This document shows, piece by piece, positions 14,178 to 23,662 of a stretch of 38,311 bases of DNA. The stretch is from Halalkalibacillus sediminis (GTDB taxonomy: Bacteria > Bacillota > Bacilli > Bacillales > Alkalibacillaceae), in contig NZ_PJNH01000001.1 in assembly GCF_002844535.1 (NCBI RefSeq), positions 1,148,997-1,187,307 of the forward strand. Reading direction: 5' to 3'. The notes under the pieces are model-generated. The model ran no database searches. It was given only the letters and a program-made list of their open reading frames with translations, and was not told the DNA's origin. Each line of letters opens with the position of its first letter. Position 1 is the first letter of the stretch. Both the position numbers and the translations under genes were made by a program.

Positions 14178-14585
14178 TTATTTTTTACCTTTGTATCTTT
14201 TGTATAAATGAATTGCAGCCTCTCCCCATTTTACGGTTTGAGTAGTAGTATCACTATGATTGCTAGCTTGCTGTTCTATCTCACTTGATAACTTCTGCAA
14301 CGATTGATTAAAATCCTGCACAGTATGACCAATTCCCTTAACACCATCGAATAAAACATTTACTTTATCTGTTTTCTGCGAAATGTCATCTGCTAAATGA
14401 TTTGTTTTGTTAAGAAGTTGTGTAGTCTCGGTCGTTATCCCTTGAAGTTGGCCTTCTAATGAATCTACCGTACTAGCTACATTGTCTAATGTTTTTGTCA
14501 CAGACATAAGAGTTCTTGCTAAGAATATGACTAGAACTAGAAATGCTATTGCTGCAATCAGTGCGGCGATATGTAGCAAGTTCAT
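14178..14585 (-). CDS. ytxG: YtxG family (DUF948) general stress protein
   Basis: 135 residues from the ATG at 14585 (138 if the GTG at 14594 is used). The N-terminal membrane helix (about 3-25) is followed by a methyl-accepting-protein-like coiled coil, with heptads such as VTKTLDNVASTVDSLEGQLQGITTE, and ends in a basic tail. This is the DUF948 pattern. GTG has AAAGG only 2 bases upstream, so ATG is favoured. It is first in the operon, 42 bases after the sigma-B-like promoter. Function is not known beyond stress induction in B. subtilis. Confidence 0.9.
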   Translation of the reverse strand: MNLLHIAALIAAIAFLVLVIFLARTLMSVTKTLDNVASTVDSLEGQLQGITTETTQLLNKTNHLADDISQKTDKVNVLFDGVKGIGHTVQDFNQSLQKLSSEIEQQASNHSDTTTQTVKWGEAAIHLYKRYKGKK

Positions 14586-14626
14586 TTGTTCCACAACCTT
14601 TCTGAATTTTTGGATATACCAAACTT

Positions 14627-14652
14627 ATACCCCATATTAACCTTTGTCAAAC
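14627..14652 (-). promoter_or_regulatory. Sigma-B-type stress promoter of ytxGHJ
   Basis: On the - strand GTTTGA (14652-14647) and GGGTAT (14632-14627) are separated by 14 bases, close to the sigma-B consensus GTTTAA-N12-15-GGGWAW. A TTGACA overlaps the -35 and TATAAG lies 15 bases further on, so weak sigma-A use is also possible. Sigma-B control of ytxGHJ is established in B. subtilis. Confidence 0.8.
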
Positions 14653-14727
14653 GACTTGTTTCATTCTTTTCTTTTTAACAAACTTTGAGTATGATTAGAA
14701 TGGATGAAATTTTAAGGAGGTTGACTT

Positions 14728-15840
14728 ATGAAAGACCCACGAATCGAAAAATTAGCAGATTTACTCGTCAATTATTCAGTCAAACTAAATAAAGGCGAAA
14801 AGTTACTGATCGAAAATACTGGTATTCAACAAGAACTAGTATCCGCAATTATTGAAAAAGCATACGAAGTTGGTGGACATCCTTTCGTTGAATTGAAAGA
14901 CCCTAAAATCATGCGCACATTATTAAAAGGTGCAAATGAAACTCAAATGAAATCCTGGGAAAATTACGAAGCCCACGTGATGGAAGACATGGATGCTTAC
15001 ATAGCAATCCGTTCGGGTGACAATATCAACGAACTTTCGGATGTTCCTTCTGACAAAAATAAATTATTTGGTCAGACACTAATGAATGTGCACCGAAAAA
15101 TTCGCGTTCCTAAAACAAAATGGTGTGTTCTGCGTTTCCCTAATGAATCAATGGCACAGCTTGCTGAAATGAGCACAGAAGCATTTGAAGATTTCTATTT
15201 TGATGTATGTACGTTGGATTACGAAAAAATGAATCGCGCAATGGATGCATTGAAAAAGAAAATGGAAGAGACTGATGAAGTTCAAATCAAAGGGCCAGGA
15301 ACTGATCTAAAGTTTTCTATAAAAGATATTCCTGTCATCAAGTGTGCTGGAGAAATGAACATTCCAGATGGTGAAGTATATACTGCTCCCGTACGCGACT
15401 CAGTGAATGGGACATTGACTTATAACACACCTTCTCCATATCAAGGATTTACTTTTGAGAATGTGCAATTAAAATTCGAAAACGGAAAAGTGGTTGAAGC
15501 TTCTGCCAATGATTCAGAACGTATCGAAGAAGTTTTCAATACGGATGAAGGCGCAAGATATATCGGGGAATTCGCTATTGGGATCAACCCATACATTCTT
15601 CATCCAATGAAAGATATTTTATTCGATGAGAAAATTGACGGCAGCTTCCACTTCACTCCAGGTCAAGCATATGATGATGCTTATAATGGTAACGATTCAT
15701 CTATCCACTGGGATATGGTATGTATCCAAAGAGAAGATTACGGTGGTGGAGAAATGTATTTCGACGGAGAGCTTGTCAGAAAAGATGGACGCTTCGTAAT
15801 TCCCGAACTCAAGGGATTAAACCCAGATCAATTAAAATAA
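14728..15840 (+). CDS. ampS: M29-family metallo-aminopeptidase (AmpS-like)
   Basis: 370 residues. It is a cytoplasmic, co-catalytic metal aminopeptidase of family M29 (thermophilic aminopeptidase type). Metal ligands inferred by motif: E216 (IPDGEVYTAP), E281 (YIGEFAIG), H308 (GSFHFTPG), H327 and D329 (SSIHWDM). The N-terminal half carries the usual AmpS-like fold with GEKLLIENT. It is somewhat shorter than B. subtilis AmpS (about 410), so it may be a related paralogue; the symbol is given by family. AAGGAGG precedes the ATG. It is divergent from ytxGHJ and has its own terminator. Confidence 0.88.
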   Translation: MKDPRIEKLADLLVNYSVKLNKGEKLLIENTGIQQELVSAIIEKAYEVGGHPFVELKDPKIMRTLLKGANETQMKSWENYEAHVMEDMDAYIAIRSGDNINELSDVPSDKNKLFGQTLMNVHRKIRVPKTKWCVLRFPNESMAQLAEMSTEAFEDFYFDVCTLDYEKMNRAMDALKKKMEETDEVQIKGPGTDLKFSIKDIPVIKCAGEMNIPDGEVYTAPVRDSVNGTLTYNTPSPYQGFTFENVQLKFENGKVVEASANDSERIEEVFNTDEGARYIGEFAIGINPYILHPMKDILFDEKIDGSFHFTPGQAYDDAYNGNDSSIHWDMVCIQREDYGGGEMYFDGELVRKDGRFVIPELKGLNPDQLK

Positions 15841-15851
15841 AGGATAAATAG

Positions 15852-15882
15852 AATCCTCTGCAGAAATGCAGAGGATTTTTTT
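15852..15882 (+). terminator. Terminator of the M29 aminopeptidase gene
   Basis: AATCCTCTGCA and TGCAGAGGATT form an 11-bp stem with a GAAA tetraloop and a run of seven or more T. Confidence 0.95.
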
Positions 15883-15935
15883 AGGGCTTGGATTTTAATG
15901 CCAGTAAGTGAATTTTCTACAGACCGAATTGTTAC

Positions 15936-15970
15936 AGAAAAAATCCTCCAAGCAATGCGCCTGGAGGATT
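15936..15970 (-). terminator. Terminator of murC
   Basis: On the - strand AATCCTCCA (15970-15962) pairs with TGGAGGATT (15950-15942), with partial GC pairing extending the stem, then a T run. It lies 4 bases past the murC stop. Confidence 0.85.
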
Positions 15971-15974
15971 ATAT

Positions 15975-17270
15975 TTAAGCTAAGTTTTGGAATTCCTCTT
16001 GATACTTCTGAATGTCACCAGCACCCATAAAAAGAATGACACTTTCTTTATGAGTTTTCAATACTGTTGTATCGCCCTCATTCAGTAACTCCGAGCCTTC
16101 TATTTTCGATTGAAGGTCTTCTATCTTAAGTGAGCCTGACTTTTCTCTAGCTGAGCCGAAAATATCGCACAAGTACACGTGATCAGCACCTGATAAGCTA
16201 TCAGCGAATTCATCAATAAATTGGCGAGTTCTTGTAAAAGTATGTGGTTGAAATACTGCAACCACTTCTTTTTCTGGATATTTTTTTCTTGCGGACTCTA
16301 TTGTGGCTTCTATTTCAATCGGATGGTGAGCATAATCATCAATCAAAATTTGCCCGTCTACCCAATCAGTCTCAGTGAAGCGACGTTTAACCCCTTCAAA
16401 TGTTGAAATCTTCTTGATTTGGTCCGCACTGAAATCCTCATAGTGGCAGATAGCTATTACACTTAATGCATTTAGGACACTATGCGTTCCGTAGGTCGGT
16501 ATCGTGAACTCATCATAATAAGTACTTCGGACATAGACTTCAAATGTTGTACCTTCACTAGATTCTTTAATATTTTGTGCTTGAAAGTCATTACCTTCAG
16601 ATAATCCGTAGTACATAACTGGTACGTTGGCATGTATCTTTTGAAGATATTCATCATCACCGCATGCAATAATGCCTTTTTTCACCTTTAATGCCATCTC
16701 CTGAAAAGCTCTGAAAACGTCATCTACGTTTTTGAAATAATCAGGATGATCAAAATCAATATTTGTCATAATTGCATAATCTGGTTCATAGGCAAGGAAA
16801 TGCCTACGGTATTCACATGCTTCAAATGCAAAATATTGACTATCAGGATGTCCTAGCCCAGTTCCATCACCGATTAAATAAGATGTTGGCACATTTTCCT
16901 TTAGTACATGAGCAAGTAATCCAGTCGTTGAAGTTTTCCCGTGAGCGCCTGTGACAGCAACACTTGTGTACTTCTGTAACCACTCACCAAGAAATTCGTG
17001 GTATCTATAAAAAGGTAAACCTAATTCTTTTGCTTTTACAATCTCTTCATGATCATCGCTGAAAGCATTACCTGCAATCACGATTAAATCACCTTTTATA
17101 TTTTCCTCGGAAAAAGGTAAAATCTCAATGTTCTTTTTGCGTAAAACTTCTTCTGTGAAAAACGTTTTTTCAATATCAGACCCTTGAATGGTTTCACCTG
17201 AATCATGAAGGATTTGAGCAAGTGAGCTCATCCCTGTTCCTTTTATTCCAATAAAATGGTAAGTCGACAT
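15975..17270 (-). CDS. murC: UDP-N-acetylmuramate--L-alanine ligase
   Basis: 431 residues (B. subtilis MurC 432). It is the cytoplasmic ATP-dependent ligase that adds L-Ala to UDP-MurNAc, the first amino acid of the peptidoglycan stem. The N-terminal Rossmann part has [11 protein letters not shown] (8-18). The P-loop is [11 protein letters not shown] (107-117). The central domain has [11 protein letters not shown] and [10 protein letters not shown], and the C-terminal domain has [10 protein letters not shown] and [17 protein letters not shown] precedes the ATG. It is transcribed away from ampS. In B. subtilis the upstream neighbour is sftA (ytpST); here it is a nicotinate phosphoribosyltransferase gene. 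Confidence 0.97.
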   Translation of the reverse strand: MSTYHFIGIKGTGMSSLAQILHDSGETIQGSDIEKTFFTEEVLRKKNIEILPFSEENIKGDLIVIAGNAFSDDHEEIVKAKELGLPFYRYHEFLGEWLQKYTSVAVTGAHGKTSTTGLLAHVLKENVPTSYLIGDGTGLGHPDSQYFAFEACEYRRHFLAYEPDYAIMTNIDFDHPDYFKNVDDVFRAFQEMALKVKKGIIACGDDEYLQKIHANVPVMYYGLSEGNDFQAQNIKESSEGTTFEVYVRSTYYDEFTIPTYGTHSVLNALSVIAICHYEDFSADQIKKISTFEGVKRRFTETDWVDGQILIDDYAHHPIEIEATIESARKKYPEKEVVAVFQPHTFTRTRQFIDEFADSLSGADHVYLCDIFGSAREKSGSLKIEDLQSKIEGSELLNEGDTTVLKTHKESVILFMGAGDIQKYQEEFQNLA

Positions 17271-17446
17271 AAATCGAACCTCCGTAACTTATCCCTGTAT
17301 GTATTCTATGCTGTGGTATTCAAAATGCTTTTACCATTATAGCAGACTTCATTGAATTATACATTATTAAAGGTATATTTCAATAAAGAAAACTTGGGAG
17401 GTCTCTTTCCTGTGAACTTCAACGTATTATTATTTCCACAAGTACA

Positions 17447-17482
17447 TAAAAAAATTGAATGTGATAAACTCATCACATTCAA
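17447..17482 (-). terminator. Terminator of the nicotinate phosphoribosyltransferase gene
   Basis: An 11-bp perfect stem (TTGAATGTGAT with ATCACATTCAA, 6-nt loop) is followed on the - strand by a run of seven T. The stem overlaps the stop codon. The remaining bases up to murC (17283-17446) hold the murC promoter region but no hexamer pair I would commit to. Confidence 0.9.
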
Positions 17483-18588
17483 CCATTAGGATACTCTACT
17501 TTTTCTAAGCGAGGGTTAGGATTCAACTTACGTCCTTGTTTTGCTTCTCCCTCTCCATTCAATTCTACATTATCTCCCGTAAATCCAATATTGACTCTCA
17601 ACAAGTTGCTCCCTACACCATACATATCCACCGGCACATGTAAGGATTCGAATTTCTCAATTTTTTCTTGAGTGAAACCTCCACTTACAACAATCTTCAC
17701 ATGCTGAAAACCTTCTTCATCTAAGGCATGTCTGAGTGCAAAAATCAACTGAGGATTAACACCGCGAGGGTCAAAAGAACCCATGATATGTTGATTACGG
17801 AAAAAATACTTATCTACCATCTGGCCAGAAGTATCTACTCGTACACCTTTCAACTCTTCTCCGAAATATCGTGCGACCTTCAACGAATCTGCTACAACAT
17901 CATTATTGTAATCAACTAATGCAATCAATTCATCTTCTGGGAACGTTTCTTGATAAGCCCTAGTCGCAGCTACAATATCCCCTTTGAACATCTGAACGAG
18001 AGCATGCGGCATTGTACCAATTCCCTTTTTACCCCACCATTCGTTCATCGCATGTGTAGCTTGGGCAGTTGATCCTCCGATGTAAGCGGCGTATCCATCG
18101 CCAGATTGCTGAGTATAATGATCATCTCGGTCACCCATGAAAATGATCGGTTTTTGATCCCCATTAGTACGTCCAGCTTTAACTACGTCGTAAACATTAG
18201 TCGCGACTGAAGTACGTCGTCCTAGAATCCCATCAATGATTCCTTCTAAAAAGCCGAAGTCTTGATAAGGTCCTTTCACGGTCAAGACCGCTTCATAAGG
18301 TTTAATCTTATCTCCATCCTGAAGAGCATGGATCTCAAGATTTTCAGGATTTTCAGCAAATGTATGTAGAAGAGCGATCGCTTCATCTGACCCACATAAG
18401 ACTGCATCACTTTTTTGAAAGAATTGCATCGTAACGACATTATCCGCTAAATGTTCTTCTACGATTTTTTTCGTTTTCAAAAAATATACTGCAGAAAACC
18501 AACCCTCTTTTATTCGTTCATCGAATTTAAACGTTTCATTCGTCAAACGCTTGATTAACCCCTGCTGTTTTTTATAAAATTCCTTCAT
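17479..18588 (-). CDS. pncB: Nicotinate phosphoribosyltransferase family protein
   Basis: 369 residues, in the size range of the short NAPRTase form seen in archaea and some Bacilli rather than the about 490-residue Bacillus PncB. It would convert nicotinate and PRPP to nicotinate mononucleotide for NAD salvage. Supporting motifs are EGWFSAVYFLKT near the start, GRRTSVATN, GGSTAQATHAMNEWW, the catalytic-His loop GTMPHALVQ (H195), LVDYNNDV, GVRVDTSG, and the phosphate-binding end SGGF followed by YGVGSNL. GAGGGG precedes the ATG. It has its own terminator and occupies the place where B. subtilis has sftA. The symbol is given by reaction class, with orthology unproven. Confidence 0.85.
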   Translation of the reverse strand: MKEFYKKQQGLIKRLTNETFKFDERIKEGWFSAVYFLKTKKIVEEHLADNVVTMQFFQKSDAVLCGSDEAIALLHTFAENPENLEIHALQDGDKIKPYEAVLTVKGPYQDFGFLEGIIDGILGRRTSVATNVYDVVKAGRTNGDQKPIIFMGDRDDHYTQQSGDGYAAYIGGSTAQATHAMNEWWGKKGIGTMPHALVQMFKGDIVAATRAYQETFPEDELIALVDYNNDVVADSLKVARYFGEELKGVRVDTSGQMVDKYFFRNQHIMGSFDPRGVNPQLIFALRHALDEEGFQHVKIVVSGGFTQEKIEKFESLHVPVDMYGVGSNLLRVNIGFTGDNVELNGEGEAKQGRKLNPNPRLEKVEYPNG

Positions 18589-18720
18589 GTTAACCCCTCA
18601 TCCAGTCCTGTTTATGTATAATAATAATCTTAACTAGTATAACAAGTTTTGACAAGTTTCATAAAGAGTATGGACAACTCCTATAATTGATTACCATACA
18701 AGCTTTGCTGTTTCATCAAT

Positions 18721-18750
18721 AAAAGAATACACCAGTATCATAACTGGTGC
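18721..18750 (-). terminator. Terminator of ytpQR
   Basis: CACCAGT and ACTGGTG (6-nt loop) form a 7-bp stem followed on the - strand by TATTCTTTT. The T tract is interrupted, so efficiency is probably moderate. Confidence 0.65.
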
Positions 18751-18759
18751 ATGTACATT

Positions 18760-19362
18760 TTAAATGTGAAATTGTTCGCCTACTTCTTTATCATCTTCAA
18801 GAACTAAAATTCCTTTTTTTTCACTTGCTCCATCAAGATTCAGTTCTTTAGCTGAACATATCATTCCGTGAGAAGGGACACCTCTCAATTCAGACTCTTT
18901 AATGAACATTCCACTTGGCATCACAGCACCAACTTTTGCGACGACGACTTTTTGACCTTCCGCAACATTAGGGGCACCGCAAACGATTTGCAGGGTTTCA
19001 TCACCTACATCGACTTGGCAAACTTTCAATTTCGAAGCATCTTCGTGTGCTTCTGTTTCTTTTACATAACCTACTACGAACTTCGGTGACAAATCAACCT
19101 CTAATGAATCTTTTACACCATTACGGTAAAAAACTTCATCAATATGGTGCATTAGATTTTCAGTAGGTGTGATGGTACCATTTCCTTCTAATTCAAAGTA
19201 AGAAGAAAGTGAGAAAATGTTGTACCCTACGACATTACCATTTTCTTCATTAGTCAATCGAACAACATCTTGAAAACGCTCGCTTTTAACATTTCCTTCT
19301 TCTTGAGCTAGAGTGATGAGCATTACATCACCGATTCCAATAGGATTATATACAATTTGCAT
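18760..19362 (-). CDS. ytpR: YtpR, tRNA-binding (EMAP/PheT-N type) domain protein
   Basis: 200 residues. Residues about 1-85 are the small YtpR-specific N-terminal domain (starts [14 protein letters not shown]). Residues about 90-195 are an OB-fold tRNA-binding domain like that at the N-terminus of Phe[47 protein letters not shown] and [17 protein letters not shown]. It probably binds tRNA or another nucleic acid in the cytoplasm; the exact job is not known. GGAG lies upstream, and the gene begins 5 bases after ytpQ, so both form one operon. Confidence 0.94.
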   Translation of the reverse strand: MQIVYNPIGIGDVMLITLAQEEGNVKSERFQDVVRLTNEENGNVVGYNIFSLSSYFELEGNGTITPTENLMHHIDEVFYRNGVKDSLEVDLSPKFVVGYVKETEAHEDASKLKVCQVDVGDETLQIVCGAPNVAEGQKVVVAKVGAVMPSGMFIKESELRGVPSHGMICSAKELNLDGASEKKGILVLEDDKEVGEQFHI

Positions 19363-19367
19363 AGTGA

Positions 19368-20180
19368 CTACTCCTTATCTTCTTCTGGTTTCTTTTTTGC
19401 TAAAACGAAAATAGGTTCGAGTTTTTGGTCCTCATATAAAAATGGTAACGATGTTATAGGGATTCTTCCGTCTGCGAAAAACTGCATCATGATCTGTGCT
19501 AATACATCATATCCTGATTTATTTTTTATATCAACGAAAATCAAGACATCCTGATGGGGAACGCCTACAGCTAGCTCGCCTTCGGACTTTGCACTCATCT
19601 CTTCTAAGAGTGCTTCGTTTAAAATCCTACTTGCATCGTATCCATCATTGGTTGATAGAAAATAAAAAGTGTTACCAGCAACTTCATCTTTTTTCATTTC
19701 AGTTGATAACCGTCGGATATTGAAGGTAGCCACTTCTTTGACTCGTCCTTCTTCCCAGCCTTCCCTTTCCAACATTTTTTCATCAATCAAACGATAAGAT
19801 TTACCTAAATCAAGCGCATAGTAGACACGCGTTTCTGCAGTATGATCAGTGTAAATCAGACGATCTCCGTTATTTGACTCCGTAGGGAAAGACCCTGAAC
19901 GAATCACCGGAAAGATTTGCTCTTCTTTTCCTTCTAATGTCTGTTCCTCGTCCATAATCTTCAAAGCTTCGCGAATATGATTCTCAATCTCATCAACCGC
20001 TTGATCACCTTTGTTTTCGTATTTACTGATCAAGCCAGGAAGTGAAATCGTAACCCCCTGCTTCGTGCTTTGCCATTCAACTCTGAATGTATCCTCATCA
20101 CGATCGAATTGAGTGTTCCATCCCTCGTTAGAGAAACGTTCTTCTAATATTTTTTTCATCTTAATACTTGTCATTTTCAT
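19368..20180 (-). CDS. ytpQ: YtpQ (DUF1444) family protein
   Basis: 270 residues, the length of B. subtilis YtpQ. It is a soluble, acidic protein of the DUF1444 family with no known function and no signal peptide. The frame runs 10 codons further upstream, but AAGGAGG is 8 bases before the ATG at 20180 and only 2 bases before an ATG at 20186, so 20180 is chosen (start [10 protein letters not shown]). It is conserved next to ytpR in Bacillus. The thioredoxin-like gene ytpP that precedes it in B. subtilis is not in this window. Confidence 0.9.
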   Translation of the reverse strand: MKMTSIKMKKILEERFSNEGWNTQFDRDEDTFRVEWQSTKQGVTISLPGLISKYENKGDQAVDEIENHIREALKIMDEEQTLEGKEEQIFPVIRSGSFPTESNNGDRLIYTDHTAETRVYYALDLGKSYRLIDEKMLEREGWEEGRVKEVATFNIRRLSTEMKKDEVAGNTFYFLSTNDGYDASRILNEALLEEMSAKSEGELAVGVPHQDVLIFVDIKNKSGYDVLAQIMMQFFADGRIPITSLPFLYEDQKLEPIFVLAKKKPEEDKE

Positions 20181-20270
20181 GGTCATTGCCTCCTTGTACT
20201 CGAAGAGCACTGCCCATTATTTTATCATTCCTGCTATCATAACTAAAGTATCCTGAATGCCCACATGACG

Positions 20271-21314
20271 TTATGCTTGAAGTTTCATATCTCCATATTG
20301 GATGAGGTTCTTCTTACGCATCCATTCAGAAACCAATAAACTTAATACCGCAGGGGCAATGATGTAAAGTAATAAAACTGCCCAAACTATTTCTATTGAA
20401 AAGCCCATTGTATTGAAAGTCATAATTGGTCCTACTAACCCACTAGTTCCCATACCAGCTCCATAAGCATTGTTTTCCATTTGTAACCAAACAGTCGCTA
20501 CTGGAGCAAGTATCATTCCTGTAAGGGTTGGTGGAATCAAGATCATTGGATTTTTCATGATGTTGGCAATTTGAAGCATAGATGTTCCAAGGCCTTGTGA
20601 GAAAAGACCACTGACTCCGTTTTCTCTATAACTACTAGCAGCGAAACCAATCATTTGGGCTGCACACCCTACAGTAGCAGCACCAGCTGCAATTCCTTCA
20701 AGTTCTAACATAATGGCTATAGCTGCACTAGAAATTGGTGCAGTGAGAGCAAGCCCCATCAATGCAGCAACTAAAATTCCCATGATGAACGGACGTAAAT
20801 CCGTAGCCCAGTTAATAACCTCTCCGAAGCTAGTCAAGAATTGAGCGATGGAAGGGCTGATAAATGAAGCAATCAAAAAACCAGTAAAAATAGTGACCAT
20901 GGGCGTGACAATGATATCAATCTTTGTCTCTCCACTCACTAATTTACCTATTTCGATTGCAATAAGTGAAGCCACAAATGCTCCTGCAGGGCCGCCTCCT
21001 TCGAACTGTGCTCCATATGCTCCTGCAAAAAGGGCACTGAACATTACTAATGGAGGTGCTTTTAAACCATAAGCAATAGCCACTCCCACAGCTCCACCAT
21101 ATATTGCAGGCTGTATAGCAAAGTCACCCATATTAATGAGTGCCTCACTTAACCATGTAATACTATTGATAAAGGGTATTTCTTGCCCAATCGTCTTAAT
21201 GATGACCCCCGTAATAAGTGAAGCGAACAAACCAAGCGCCATATAGCTAAGCGCTGTAATTGCATAAGCTTGAAATGAAAGTTGAACTCCTTTTCTTTCT
21301 AAAAAGGCTTTCAC
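20271..21314 (-). CDS. PTS-IIC-like integral membrane protein (PTS_EIIC_2 family)
   Basis: 347 residues, almost entirely hydrophobic with about nine or ten predicted helices and glycine/alanine-rich segments (GAFVASLIAIEIGKLVSGETK, TPISSAAIAIMLELEG, GCAAQMIGFAASS). The pattern resembles the PTS_EIIC_2 group of PTS-IIC-like proteins. No IIA or IIB domain and no phosphorylatable Cys/His domain is attached or nearby, so sugar transport by phosphorylation is doubtful; a proton-linked or regulatory transporter is possible. The start is GTG at 21314 with AGGGGG 7 bases upstream. It lies 25 bases after a lipoprotein gene and is likely in one operon with it. Confidence 0.75.
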   Translation of the reverse strand: MKAFLERKGVQLSFQAYAITALSYMALGLFASLITGVIIKTIGQEIPFINSITWLSEALINMGDFAIQPAIYGGAVGVAIAYGLKAPPLVMFSALFAGAYGAQFEGGGPAGAFVASLIAIEIGKLVSGETKIDIIVTPMVTIFTGFLIASFISPSIAQFLTSFGEVINWATDLRPFIMGILVAALMGLALTAPISSAAIAIMLELEGIAAGAATVGCAAQMIGFAASSYRENGVSGLFSQGLGTSMLQIANIMKNPMILIPPTLTGMILAPVATVWLQMENNAYGAGMGTSGLVGPIMTFNTMGFSIEIVWAVLLLYIIAPAVLSLLVSEWMRKKNLIQYGDMKLQA

Positions 21315-21339
21315 ATTCTTTCCCCCTAATATTCAATAT

Positions 21340-21849
21340 CTATTTTCTCTCTAGAGACTTAATCATTTGAATCATTTTAGTAACATCAGCTTCAATCTCA
21401 TCTTTTTCTGAGATCGTAGCCATCTTGACGCCTCCAATTCCTAATTGAAGCTCATATGATTCATCCTGCTTTTCTATCACATTAAAATATGCAAACTCTT
21501 CGTCATTTTCAAAAGTTGTCAAGTAATCACTTTTCTCTTCGCTCTCAATCACTTGGTTATAAAACCATTTACTATTTGGCTCTTCCAATTCATTGATAAA
21601 TAAGATGTATGGTTGTTCTCCATCAGTGAACACCACGTTATTCTTTCCATCTTCGAGTACCTCAAGCTCATCAGGTTTAAAGATATTGAAATTCTTAAAT
21701 TCAGTGTTGGGCTCAATTAACTCAGATGATATGAACACATCTTTCACTTGTCTCTCAGATTGATTGAAAATTTCTTCTTTAGATTGAGAGCAAGCACCTA
21801 ATAAACCAAAAACCACGATTAAAGACACTATCATTTTTAATTTTTTCAT
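21340..21849 (-). CDS. Small acidic lipoprotein of unknown function
   Basis: 169 residues. The signal peptide 1-19 has a lipobox LLGA-C20, so the mature protein is a membrane-anchored lipoprotein on the outer face. The mature part is acidic (many Glu/Asp) and mainly soluble, without a family I can name. AGGAGAGAG precedes the ATG. The next gene downstream, 25 bases away, codes for a PTS-IIC-like membrane protein, and the pair may work together. No homologue at this position in B. subtilis comes to mind. Confidence 0.8.
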   Translation of the reverse strand: MKKLKMIVSLIVVFGLLGACSQSKEEIFNQSERQVKDVFISSELIEPNTEFKNFNIFKPDELEVLEDGKNNVVFTDGEQPYILFINELEEPNSKWFYNQVIESEEKSDYLTTFENDEEFAYFNVIEKQDESYELQLGIGGVKMATISEKDEIEADVTKMIQMIKSLERK

Positions 21850-21950
21850 TTTTCTTCTCTCTCCTATACTCCTTTTCTAACATTTGACTTTTTCTCTTAA
21901 AAGAGTTCATTATAATTCTATAATCTATTATTTGAATGGAGGCTATATGT

Positions 21951-22391
21951 ATGAGTTTATCTGTCTATTTAGCTGGTCAAATTCATGACGACTGGCGCGA
22001 TGAATTAAAAGAAAAAGCTAAAGTCAAAAACCTTGATATTAAATTTTACGGTCCACAAGAAAACCACGATCTTTCAGATGATATTGGTGAAAAAATCCTA
22101 GGTCAACAACCGGGCGCATTTTACCGAGACGATGCAGCATCTAGTATAAACAATTTCAGAACAAGTATTATGATGCAGAAATCTGATGCTGTAATTGCAT
22201 TGTTCGGTGAAAAATATAAACAGTGGAACACTGCCATGGACGCTGGAATCGCCATTGGCCAAAACAAGCCTCTGATCCTAGTGCGACCTGAATCATTGAT
22301 TCATCCATTAAAGGAATTATCAAACCAAGCAACTGCCACGGTGGAAAACTTGGACCAAGTAATCGAAATTCTAACCTATTATTTCGAGTAA
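21951..22391 (+). CDS. ytoQ: YtoQ family protein
   Basis: 146 residues, a conserved small protein of Bacilli and other bacteria. It starts SVYLAGQIHDDWRDEL and contains FYGPQENHDLSDDIG, then SSINNFRTSIMMQKSDAVIALFGEKYKQWNTAMDAGIAI. This resembles a nucleoside 2-deoxyribosyltransferase-like Rossmann fold (blocks such as YLAG and DAVIALFG), but enzyme activity is not established. TGGAGG at 21938-21943 is 8 bases before the ATG at 21951, which decides the start over an upstream ATG at 21936. A terminator follows. Confidence 0.9.
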   Translation: MSLSVYLAGQIHDDWRDELKEKAKVKNLDIKFYGPQENHDLSDDIGEKILGQQPGAFYRDDAASSINNFRTSIMMQKSDAVIALFGEKYKQWNTAMDAGIAIGQNKPLILVRPESLIHPLKELSNQATATVENLDQVIEILTYYFE

Positions 22392-22402
22392 AAAAAGTTA
22401 TT

Positions 22403-22438
22403 GATGACTGCGTCCATGACGCAGTCATCTATTTTTTT
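22403..22438 (+). terminator. Terminator between convergent ytoQ and ytoP
   Basis: GATGACTGCGT and ACGCAGTCATC form an 11-bp perfect stem (5-nt loop) followed by TATTTTTTT, which runs into the stop codon region of ytoP. An A run on the left may also serve the opposite strand. Confidence 0.93.
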
Positions 22439-23504
22439 ATCCGTTATTTTTTATGGTGTCTACAGTTGTTTGATCAATAGATTGTACTAAGTTCACAATC
22501 AATTCTTTTGCCGCCGCATAATCATCAATGTGAATCATCGAAGAACTAGTGTGGATATATCTTGAACAAATTCCCACTACTGCTGATGGTACACCTTCAT
22601 TGGAAATATGAACCCGTCCAGCATCTGTTCCACCCTGAGAAATGAAGTATTGGTACGGAATGTTATTCGTTTCTGCCGTGTCTAATAAAAATTCTCTCAT
22701 TCCTCTATGAGTAACCATCGTGCGGTCAAAGATTCGAAGTAAAGCACCTTTCCCTAATTGACCGAACTCTTCTTTCTTACCACTCATATCGTTTGCAGGT
22801 GAAGCATCCATCGCAAAGAAAATATCTGGTTTGATCATATTCGCTGCGGCCTGAGCTCCCCGTAAACCAACTTCTTCTTGTACAGTTGCACCAGAATACA
22901 ATTGATTATTCAAAGGCTTACCGTGCAATTCTTTTAATAAATCAATTGAAAGTCCACAACCATAACGATTATCCCATGCTTTAGCCATGATTTTCTTTTC
23001 ATTAGCCATTGGAGTAAATGGACATACAGGCACCACAGGTTGACCAGGACGAACGCCAATTCGCTTCACGTCTTCTTGATCATCAGCACCAATATCAATC
23101 AGCATATTTTTGACATCCATCGGCTTCTTACGTTGTTCAGGAGTTAAATTGTGAGGAGGAATGGATCCAATGACGCCATCAACCGGACCTTCGTCTGTGA
23201 TTACTTGAACTCGCTGAGCCAGCATCACTTGATTCCACCAACCACCAAGCGTTTGGAAACGGAGCATCCCGTTGTCAGTGACCTGAGTTACCATGAAACC
23301 GACTTCATCCATATGTCCAGCCACCATTACTTTGGGTCCGTCACCATTACGCACACCAAATACTCCTCCTAAACGATCTTGAATCACTTCATCAGAGTAT
23401 TTTTCCAGTTCTCCCTTCATATACTGACGAACTTGATGTTCGTTACCTGGCGCACCAGGGAGTTCAGTCAAAGTCTTGAACATTTCTCTCGTCTCTTGAT
23501 TCAT
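22437..23504 (-). CDS. ytoP: M42-family aminopeptidase YtoP
   Basis: 355 residues (B. subtilis YtoP about 357). It is a di-metal glutamyl/leucyl aminopeptidase of family M42, forming tetrahedral cytosolic particles in characterised relatives. Motifs: AGHMDEVGF (metal ligand H64, D66), [10 protein letters not shown] (bridging Asp), [10 protein letters not shown] (catalytic Glu), FAMDAS (metal Asp) and the C-terminal [11 protein letters not shown] (metal His). TTGGAGTG precedes the ATG. It is a monocistronic-looking gene between ytoQ and ytzB, both convergent or divergent to it. Confidence 0.95.
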   Translation of the reverse strand: MNQETREMFKTLTELPGAPGNEHQVRQYMKGELEKYSDEVIQDRLGGVFGVRNGDGPKVMVAGHMDEVGFMVTQVTDNGMLRFQTLGGWWNQVMLAQRVQVITDEGPVDGVIGSIPPHNLTPEQRKKPMDVKNMLIDIGADDQEDVKRIGVRPGQPVVPVCPFTPMANEKKIMAKAWDNRYGCGLSIDLLKELHGKPLNNQLYSGATVQEEVGLRGAQAAANMIKPDIFFAMDASPANDMSGKKEEFGQLGKGALLRIFDRTMVTHRGMREFLLDTAETNNIPYQYFISQGGTDAGRVHISNEGVPSAVVGICSRYIHTSSSMIHIDDYAAAKELIVNLVQSIDQTTVDTIKNNG

Positions 23505-23662
23505 TATGTATCACTCCAACCATCAATTATAGTCTTTCTGTTAGCTACACCTTTTTTTATTATAACGAAACTCTCAGAAATATTCCATATGATTATCATT
23601 TCTGTTTTAAGTTGTCGATAAAACCTTTATAATAGATTACAAGTAATTCAAATGGAGTGAAG

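Noticed and set aside
23588-23604. Fur-box-like TGATTATCATT upstream of ytzB
   Set aside because: It matches only part of a Fur box and neighbours have no iron role. It is most likely chance in AT-rich DNA.
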